DNA of 64,000 bases from Actinomycetospora lutea (GTDB lineage Bacteria > Actinomycetota > Actinomycetes > Mycobacteriales > Pseudonocardiaceae), in contig NZ_JAQZAL010000025.1 in the NCBI RefSeq assembly GCF_028737205.1, positions 1-64,000 of the forward strand, in the 5' to 3' direction. Below the pieces are notes generated by a model. It searched no databases and was not told where the DNA came from. It saw only the letters and a program-made list of their open reading frames with translations. This document shows positions 58,019 to 64,000 of this stretch, piece by piece; positions within the stretch are counted from its first letter, which is position 1; the number at the start of each line of letters is the position of its first letter. A program made the position numbers and the translations under genes.

Positions 58019-60529
58019 TCAGCTCGCGGGGTTGAACGCCGGGCCGGCGGCGGACGGCGTGGGGTAGGCCGTCAGGCCGTCCACGGGCGACGGGGGGAGC
58101 GGCGGGACGACGGGCTTGACCTCGAACGGCACGTCCTTGGTGTGGCCGATCGGGAAGCTGGTCGGCATCTCGCCGACGGCCCGGGCGTAGGCGCAGGCCA
58201 CCGCGGCGGTCGCCGCACCCACCGCGAGCTCGCCGGCGCCGCCGGGACGATCGCCGCTGGGCGGCATGACGATCACGTCGATCTCCGGCGGGGCGTTCCA
58301 GTGCCGCGTGTAGCGGTAGTCGTCCCAGCTGCCCTCGAGGAAGTTGCCGTCGCGCAGGTGCAGGCTGCCGGTGAAGACGTGGGCGATGCCCGTCATCACC
58401 CCGCCCTCCATCTGCGCCTTGAGGCCGAGCGGGTTGATGGGCAGGCCGACGTCGACCGCGACGGTCACCTTCGTGACCCGGGGGCCGGTGGTCGCGCCGG
58501 CGATCTCCCGCTCCGCGGTCGCGGTGCGCGTGTCGACCTCGACGAGCACGGCGACCGAGCCCTTGTACTCGTTGTGCACGACGACGCCCTGCGCGACGCC
58601 CTCGGGCAGGTCGCGACCCCAGTCGCCCTCGTCGCGGACCGTCTCCAGGCACGCCTTCGCGCGCTCGTCCTCGACGCGTTCGAGCCGGAACTCCATCGGG
58701 TCCTCGCCGATCCGCGCGGCGAGCTGGTCGACCATGAGCTCCTGGGCGGGCCGGAAGTCCTGGTTGTTGAGGTTGCGGACGCTGCCGGTGGCGAACCGGT
58801 CGAAGTCGAAGATCTCGTTGTAGCCGAGCGCGATCGCCCCCAGGTCGTACGGGACGCTGGCGGTGAGCAGGAAGACCGTCTGCGAGAGCGTGAGCTCGTT
58901 GGCGAACGGCAGCTTCGCGGCCTGCGAAGTGATCATGTCGCCGAAGGACTCGGTGTAGTCGGTGGCGACGCTGGTGTGCCGCTGCTCGAAGCTGACGACC
59001 TCGCTGCCGCTGAAGGAGGCCCGCACCCGGGAGATGCACATCGGGTGGACACGACCGGCCCGGCACTCGTCGGCGCGGTGCCACATGAGCCGCACCGGCT
59101 TGCCGATCTCCTGGGACACTCGCGCCGCGTCCAGGGCGACGTCGCTGAAGAGGCGGCGGCCGAAGGCGCCGCCGCCCCGCGGCACATGGACGGTCACCTG
59201 CCCCGGGGTCATCCCGAGCACCTGGGCGATCTGGGACTGGGTGACGATCGGGATCTGGCTGGGGGTCCAGATCTCCGCCTCGCCGTCGCGGACGTCGGCG
59301 ATGGCGACGTTCGGCTCCATCGCGGCGTTGCTGCGCCAGTAGAAGACGAACTCCTGGTCGATCGTCTCGACCGCCCCCACGCCGTCGAGGGCGCCGGTCG
59401 CGGGCTCGGTGACGAGCGGGAGGACCCCGCCGGCCTCGTCCAACGGGCCCGGCGAGGGCAGGTTGGCCGGCGCGTCCGCCGCGCGGAGCTGTTCCAGGAT
59501 CGTCGCGTCCGACTCGTCGTCGACGTTGCCGCCGCCCCAGGTGATGTCCAGCGCGTTGACCGCGTCGATGCACTGCCCGAACGTGCGCGCGCGCACCGCC
59601 ACCGCCGAGGACGTGGTGCCCCGGCCGGGCTCGGCGTCGGTGGAGATCTCCACGACGTCCGTGACCCCGGGCATGCCCTTGACCTCGGCGAGGTTGTCGA
59701 CCGACTCGACGGTTCCCTTGATCGTCGGCGGCCGGGCGATCATGGTCGGCAGGGCCTCGGGGACGTCCAGGTCCATCGTGTACTTCTTGCGCCCGGTGAC
59801 CGCGGCGAGGACGTCGTCGCGGCGCTGCGGGGTGCCGATGACCTCGAACTCGTCGACCGGCTTGAGCTCGGTGATCGCCTCGCGGGTCACCGAGTTCGCC
59901 GCCGCGGCGGCCAGCTCGGCGAAGGGGACGCTCGAGCCGGCGGTGGAGAGCACCCGGCCGCCGGTGGTGCGGAGGTTCTCGGCCTCGTCGCCGAGGATCG
60001 TCGCCGCCGCCTCGACGAGCTGGCCGCGGGCCAGCGCCGCCGCCACCCGGACCGGCGTGTAGATGGAGATGACCGAGGCCGAGCCCTGCGTCTGCTGGTT
60101 GAACAGCAGCTCCGGGCGCGCGTCGGCGAGGGTGACGTTGACGTCGGAGACGTCGATGCCCATCTCCTCGGCGATGAGCATGGCGGCCGTGGTGGTGATC
60201 CCCTGGCCGCTCTCGGCCCGCGGGATGCTGAACGAGACGGTCCCGTCCTCGTTCACCACGATCGTGATGAGGTTCGCCGTGGGGCGGGTGGAGTCGAGCA
60301 GGAGGTCGGAGAGGTCGTAGACCTCCGACACCTCGGGCGTCGGCGAGGGCAGCGCCTGCGCCTCGAGCACGCCGTCCGCGGTCAGCTTCACCCCGACCGC
60401 CAGCGTCGGCGCGGCGATCAGGTAGCCGAGGAACCGGCGCCGCTGCATGCCGCCGGGCGCGCCCGCGGAACTCTTGTTCGCGACCGGACGACGTGATGGA
60501 CGCGGGGCAGTGCGGTGCTTGGCCGGCAT
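58019..60529 (-). CDS. iorB: Molybdopterin-binding large subunit, isoquinoline 1-oxidoreductase-type, with Tat signal
   Basis: An 836-residue molybdo-hydroxylase/aldehyde-dehydrogenase subunit. The twin-arginine signal is RRRFLGYLIAAPTLAVG near residue 30, so it is exported folded, presumably by the tatABC genes next to it. Molybdopterin segments include ESGQGITTTAAMLIAEE, VPRGGGAFGRR, GYNEIFDFDRFATGSVRN and GGAGELAVGAATAA with the catalytic Glu. It needs the cytosine-dinucleotide cofactor. Substrate is unknown (N-heterocycles or aldehydes). ATG 60529 is the start. Confidence 0.93.
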   Translation of the reverse strand: MPAKHRTAPRPSRRPVANKSSAGAPGGMQRRRFLGYLIAAPTLAVGVKLTADGVLEAQALPSPTPEVSEVYDLSDLLLDSTRPTANLITIVVNEDGTVSFSIPRAESGQGITTTAAMLIAEEMGIDVSDVNVTLADARPELLFNQQTQGSASVISIYTPVRVAAALARGQLVEAAATILGDEAENLRTTGGRVLSTAGSSVPFAELAAAAANSVTREAITELKPVDEFEVIGTPQRRDDVLAAVTGRKKYTMDLDVPEALPTMIARPPTIKGTVESVDNLAEVKGMPGVTDVVEISTDAEPGRGTTSSAVAVRARTFGQCIDAVNALDITWGGGNVDDESDATILEQLRAADAPANLPSPGPLDEAGGVLPLVTEPATGALDGVGAVETIDQEFVFYWRSNAAMEPNVAIADVRDGEAEIWTPSQIPIVTQSQIAQVLGMTPGQVTVHVPRGGGAFGRRLFSDVALDAARVSQEIGKPVRLMWHRADECRAGRVHPMCISRVRASFSGSEVVSFEQRHTSVATDYTESFGDMITSQAAKLPFANELTLSQTVFLLTASVPYDLGAIALGYNEIFDFDRFATGSVRNLNNQDFRPAQELMVDQLAARIGEDPMEFRLERVEDERAKACLETVRDEGDWGRDLPEGVAQGVVVHNEYKGSVAVLVEVDTRTATAEREIAGATTGPRVTKVTVAVDVGLPINPLGLKAQMEGGVMTGIAHVFTGSLHLRDGNFLEGSWDDYRYTRHWNAPPEIDVIVMPPSGDRPGGAGELAVGAATAAVACAYARAVGEMPTSFPIGHTKDVPFEVKPVVPPLPPSPVDGLTAYPTPSAAGPAFNPAS

Positions 60530-60768
60530 GGAGGTCCCTTCGGGCGAATCCGGAGGAGCCGATCGCCGCAGTGGTGGGGAGCTTGAAGGAGTAACGAAGT
60601 GGGTCACGCGAACGTAACGGGTGACTGTCAAGATCATTAAACGTGGTGTCGCCCGCACGGACGAGCGGCCGGGTGGCCGCGGTCACCGGCACCTATCCGT
60701 CCCCCGTTCGAGGCAGGATGGGAGGTCCGGGGGGACCAGCGGCATGCGGCGAGAGGGAGGAGCGCGGG
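60530..60768. other. Intergenic region between the iorB and Gfo/Idh genes
   Basis: A divergent 239-base gap. It is AT-richer around 60590-60650 (CAAGATCATTAAACG), so it likely carries promoters for both directions. No clear operator palindrome was found. Confidence 0.35.
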
Positions 60769-62049
60769 GTGAGCCTCGGGTCAGGTCCGGTCCGCGTCGG
60801 GATCGTCGGCGCCGGCGGGCGGGGCCGCCTGCACGCCCGCGCCGTGGCGCGCGTCGGCGGCCGGGTCACGGCGATCGCCGAGCCGGTCCGCGAGCGGCGC
60901 GAGCGGCTCGCCGACACCCACGACGTGCCCGCCGCCGCCCGGTTCGCGCACTGGACCGACCTCGCCGAGCGCGGGGCCGACCGCGTCGACGTCGTCGTCA
61001 TCGCCACCCAGGACCACGATCACGCCGACCCGGCCGTCGCCTTCGCGGAGCGCGGGGTGCACCTGCTCTGCGAGAAGCCGATCGCGCCCGACGAGCCGGA
61101 GGCCCGGCGCGTCGCCGAGGCCGTGCGCCGCGCCGGCGTGCAGTTCACGATCTCCCACCCGCTGCGCTACGCGCCCTCGACCCGCGCGCTCGTGGCCGCG
61201 CTGCGCGCCGGGCGGATCGGCGACCTCGTGTCGGTCCAGCACCTCGAGCCCGTCGGCACCTGGCACTTCGCGCACTCCTACGTGCGCGGGTCGTGGCGCC
61301 GGGAGGACCTCGCGTCGTCGTTGCTGCTCGCCAAGTGCAGCCACGACATCGACCTGCTGACCCACCTCGTGAGCGACCGGCCCACCCGGCTCGCGTCCTT
61401 CGGGCGCCTGAGCCACTTCCGCTCCGACCGCCGGCCCGAGGGCGCGGGGACCCGGTGCCTGGACTGCGCGGTCGAGCCGACCTGCCCGTACTCCGCGCCG
61501 CGGATCTACCGCTCGTGCCTCGGCGACCCCGACTGGGAGCACCAGCTGCTCGGCGCGGTCACCGACGTGCCCACGCCCGAGGCCCTCGACGAGGCCCTGC
61601 GCGACGGCCCGTACGGCCGCTGCGTGTACCGGTGCGACAACGACGTCGTCGACCACCAGGTCGTCGCGTTCGAGTTCGACAGCGGCATCACCGCGACCCA
61701 CACCGTCACCGCGTTCTCCGCGCAGGCCCCGCGCCAGACGCGGGTGTTCGGCACCCACGGCGCGGTCGAGGCGAACGGGGGCGTGCTGCGCTTCCACGAC
61801 TTCCGCGCGCACCCCGACCGGGCCGTCGAGACGGTGAGCGTCGGTGACGGCCGGGCGCCGCACCAGGAGGGCGACGAGGAACTGGTCCGCGTCTTCCTGC
61901 GCGCGGTCGCCGACGACGATCCGGCCGGCAACCTGACCGGTCTCGAGGAGGCGCTGACCAGTCACCGCATCGTCTGGGCGGCGGAGCGCGCGCGGCGCTC
62001 GGGGGAGACGGTCGCGATGACCTGGGAACCGGCCGCGGTGTGTCGATGA
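60769..62049 (+). CDS. Gfo/Idh/MocA family oxidoreductase
   Basis: A 426-residue NAD(P)-dependent sugar/inositol dehydrogenase-like protein. Rossmann motif VGIVGAGGRGRLHARAVARV, the EKPIAPDEPEA motif with the catalytic Lys and the middle-domain strand LASFGRLSHFRS are typical. It also has a Cys-rich insertion (TRCLDCAVEPTCPYSAP), perhaps metal-binding. GGAGGAG precedes GTG 60769. Its stop overlaps the next ATG (ATGA). Confidence 0.9.
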   Translation: MSLGSGPVRVGIVGAGGRGRLHARAVARVGGRVTAIAEPVRERRERLADTHDVPAAARFAHWTDLAERGADRVDVVVIATQDHDHADPAVAFAERGVHLLCEKPIAPDEPEARRVAEAVRRAGVQFTISHPLRYAPSTRALVAALRAGRIGDLVSVQHLEPVGTWHFAHSYVRGSWRREDLASSLLLAKCSHDIDLLTHLVSDRPTRLASFGRLSHFRSDRRPEGAGTRCLDCAVEPTCPYSAPRIYRSCLGDPDWEHQLLGAVTDVPTPEALDEALRDGPYGRCVYRCDNDVVDHQVVAFEFDSGITATHTVTAFSAQAPRQTRVFGTHGAVEANGGVLRFHDFRAHPDRAVETVSVGDGRAPHQEGDEELVRVFLRAVADDDPAGNLTGLEEALTSHRIVWAAERARRSGETVAMTWEPAAVCR

Positions 62050-62945
62050 AGGTCGGCGTCACCGTCCCCAACTTCGGCCCCGCGGCGACCGCCGAGTCGC
62101 TGCGCGCCTGGGCGGCGGTCGTCGAGGACGGCGGGTTCGACTTCCTCATGGTCGGCGACCACGTCGCGGCCACCCCGGACGTCACCGCGGCCTACCCCGG
62201 CCCGTTCTGGGAGCCGCTGACGCTGCTCGGCTACCTCGCGGGCGTCACGCGCCGCGTCGAGCTGGGGACGACGGTGCTCGTCGTGCCCTACCGCGACCCG
62301 CTGCTCACCGCGCGCAGCCTCGCCGGGCTCGACCAGCTCAGCGACGGCCGCCTCATCGTCGGCGTCGGGGTGGGCTGGGCGGGCGACGAGTTCGCCGCGC
62401 TCGGCGTGGACCCGTCGCGCCGCGGCGAGATCACCGACGAGTACCTCGACGCGCTGCTCGCGCTGTGGGCCGACGACGTCGTGAGCTTCGCCGGGCGGCA
62501 CGTCGCGTTCACCGACGTCGACACCCGGCCCCGGCCACGGCGCCGTCCGCACCCGCCGCTGTGGATCGGCGGCAACGGGGCTCCGGCGCGACGGCGGGCC
62601 GTCCGCTTGGGCGGGGCCTGGGACCCGCTGCGCTCGCCCGCCGGGTGGCTGCGCGCGACCGGGCTGCCGGCCCTGCAGGCGGCGGCCGAGGAGGCCGGGC
62701 GCCCCGTGCCCGCGCTCGCCCCGCGGGTCGTGCTGCACCCCACCGCCGAGCGCCGGCCCGACGACGACCGCCTCGCCGGCGAGGGCCGCCCCGACCAGAT
62801 CCGCGCCGACCTCGAGGACCTGCGCGACCTCGGCGCCACCCACGTCCTGCTCGACACCCACCGCGACGCCGCGTCGGCGGCCCGGGACGACCACGCCGCG
62901 CAGCGCGCCCTCGTCGAGGACGCGGCGCGCTGGATCCGGGGCTAA
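62046..62945 (+). CDS. LLM class F420-dependent oxidoreductase
   Basis: A 299-residue luciferase-like monooxygenase family protein, TIM-barrel, probably using F420. MKVGVTVPNFGPAATAESL starts the first strand; ELGTTVLVVPYRDPL, LDQLSDGRLIVGVGVGWAGD and HPPLWIGGNGAPA follow. ATG 62046 overlaps the previous gene's stop, and the two probably act on one pathway. Its TAA overlaps the convergent ROK gene stop. Confidence 0.9.
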   Translation: MKVGVTVPNFGPAATAESLRAWAAVVEDGGFDFLMVGDHVAATPDVTAAYPGPFWEPLTLLGYLAGVTRRVELGTTVLVVPYRDPLLTARSLAGLDQLSDGRLIVGVGVGWAGDEFAALGVDPSRRGEITDEYLDALLALWADDVVSFAGRHVAFTDVDTRPRPRRRPHPPLWIGGNGAPARRRAVRLGGAWDPLRSPAGWLRATGLPALQAAAEEAGRPVPALAPRVVLHPTAERRPDDDRLAGEGRPDQIRADLEDLRDLGATHVLLDTHRDAASAARDDHAAQRALVEDAARWIRG

Positions 62946-64000
62946 CCGCGGCCCGAGACCAGGCTCTCCCACGCCCGGCGCCGCGCCTCGGCCAGCGCGC
63001 CCCACAGCGGCGCGCTCTCGCCGAGCGCCCCGGCGACGACGGGCACCGCGCGCGGCGCCAGCTCGGTGACCGTGGCCTCGACCCGGGGGCGCAGCCCGGG
63101 AATGAGGCCCACCGGGCCGCCCAGGACCAGCATCGCGGGGTCGACGCACGCGCAGACGGCCACCGCCGCCTCGCCCAGCGTGCGCCCGGCCCGCTCCAGC
63201 GTCGCGTCGTCGACCTCGCCGGCGGCGGTGAGGCCGTGGGCGGCGACGGCCTCGCCGAACCGGAAGCGCCCGGAGCCCTCGCCCAGCGGGAGGTAGCCGA
63301 TCTCGCCGGCGAGCCCCCGGGCGCCGCGGACCAGCACCCCGTCGAGCACCAGCCCGAGCCCGACGCTGTGCCGCTCGCCGACGTAGAGGTAGGCGAACGT
63401 CGAGGTCCCGACCGCGGCGCCGTGGTCGCGCTCGGCGAGCGCGGCGAAGTTGACGTCGTTGTCGAGCACGACCATGGCGGGGTCGATGTCGTGCACGTCC
63501 TCGACGCCGACCACCCCGGCGGGGAAGGCGGACTCGTGGAGCTCGACCACCCGGCCCGTCGCGGGGTCGACGGGGTTGGCGATCGACACCGCCACGGCCC
63601 GCACCGGGCGCCCGTCGGCGCGCCAGCGCTCGCCCAGCGCGGCGAGGACCTCCTGCAGGCGCGGGGCGACGCGGCCGTCGTCGGGCGGGTCGTGGTCGGC
63701 GCGCTCGAGGCTGCGGCCGGCGAGGTCGCCGACGGCCGTGCGCACCACGGTGCGGTTGATCTCGACGGCCACGACGACGCCGGCGCCGGGGGCGAGGTCG
63801 TAGAGGGTGGCGACGGCGCCCGGCACCCCGGAGCGCGGGCCGACCGCGACGAGGACCGCGTCGGCCTCCAGGCGGCGCACCGCCTCGCTGATCGCGGGCG
63901 GCGAGATCGCCGTGCGGCGCGAGAGCTCGGCGCGGGTGAGGGGGCCGTCCTCGGCGGCGAGGCAGTCGAGGATCGCCCGCTCGGTGGTGGCGCGGCGCAG
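62942..64000 (-). CDS. ROK family regulator/sugar kinase, N-terminus cut by window edge
   Basis: The 352 visible residues comprise a MarR-like helix-turn-helix (LTRAELSRRTAISPPAISEA) and a ROK domain (VAVEINRTVVRTAVGDLA, the CDNDVNFAALAERD-like strand as VVLDNDVNFAALAE, and the ATP site region LYVGERHSVGLGLVLDG). ROK proteins of this type repress sugar-use genes. The zinc-binding CxCGxxGC motif is not evident. Its start lies beyond 64000. Confidence 0.9.
   Translation of the reverse strand: MRRATTERAILDCLAAEDGPLTRAELSRRTAISPPAISEAVRRLEADAVLVAVGPRSGVPGAVATLYDLAPGAGVVVAVEINRTVVRTAVGDLAGRSLERADHDPPDDGRVAPRLQEVLAALGERWRADGRPVRAVAVSIANPVDPATGRVVELHESAFPAGVVGVEDVHDIDPAMVVLDNDVNFAALAERDHGAAVGTSTFAYLYVGERHSVGLGLVLDGVLVRGARGLAGEIGYLPLGEGSGRFRFGEAVAAHGLTAAGEVDDATLERAGRTLGEAAVAVCACVDPAMLVLGGPVGLIPGLRPRVEATVTELAPRAVPVVAGALGESAPLWGALAEARRRAWESLVSGRG

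Noticed and set aside
57764-60496. A 910-codon plus-strand open frame
   Set aside because: It lies wholly antisense to iorA/iorB, which have complete cofactor motifs; the translation is low-complexity.
1-64000. CRISPR arrays, insertion sequences, prophage or integrase-attachment sites
   Set aside because: No transposase, integrase or phage gene was recognised, no regular repeat-spacer unit, and the tRNA-Ser end shows no nearby duplicated segment.

Overview
The window reads as ordinary chromosome from a very high-GC actinobacterium, most likely a member of the Pseudonocardiaceae or a close relative. The clues are GTG-rich starts, many 4-base GTGA/ATGA gene overlaps, leaderless starts with a TANNNT -10 box, a mycobacterial-type SOS box (TCGAAC-N4-GTTCGA), a DUF222/13E12 HNH gene, F420-type oxidoreductases, bacterial Ku, an MftD-like flavoprotein and the tyrA / tadA-associated protein / tadA / tRNA-Ser neighbourhood. 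I see no insertion sequence, prophage or CRISPR array. The genus is an inference.

Layout. 1-3.6 kb: end of an MFS transporter, an ECF sigma factor with a membrane partner, and small uncertain ORFs. 3.6-7.1 kb: exopolysaccharide locus (GT2 synthase, small membrane protein, polysaccharide deacetylase, GH16 lipoprotein). 7.1-14.4 kb: CsbD, DUF3048 and DUF1707 proteins, a Ser/Thr kinase with its catalytic domain at the C-terminus, acetamidase and SDR. 14.7-18.3 kb: a 1202-residue class A penicillin-binding protein. 18.3-22 kb: cupin, PPOX protein, MobA, AEC transporter, cutinase. 22.1-26.1 kb: fhs, fchA, asparaginase and a LuxR regulator. 26.1-30.7 kb: cobalamin riboswitch and operon (cobC, a bluB-cobT fusion, cysG/cobA type). 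30.7-37.3 kb: Nei2-like protein, Hsp70-like protein, P450, then SDR and flavin monooxygenase divergent from a TetR gene. 37.5-42.9 kb: LytR-CpsA-Psr protein, beta-propeller lipoprotein, PfpI protein divergent from CopZ across a CsoR-type operator, and Ku divergent from a degenerate DNA ligase. 43-51 kb: SOS-boxed HNH protein, tyrA, M20 hydrolase, tadA region, tRNA-Ser(CGA), MftD-like enzyme, LacI regulator. 51-55 kb: ECF sigma/anti-sigma pair and an unusual protein joining a catalytically degenerate ATP-dependent DNA ligase to a LytS-type histidine kinase. 55-64 kb: DUF429 protein, tatB/tatC/tatA beside the molybdo-enzyme genes iorA/iorB, an oxidoreductase pair, and a ROK regulator cut by the window edge.

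The most unusual items are (1) the DNA-ligase/histidine-kinase fusion at 53129-54877, in which the adenylation lysine is valine, together with a shorter lysine-less ligase paralogue beside ku at 42252-42977; (2) a 46-base repeat present three times (24423, 33990, 47924), two copies lying inside the first codons of genes; (3) a Nei2-like protein that appears to lack the N-terminal catalytic proline; and (4) an apparent single operon joining a twin-arginine molybdo-enzyme to three Tat translocase genes. Several regulators have recognisable operator palindromes at their own promoters.
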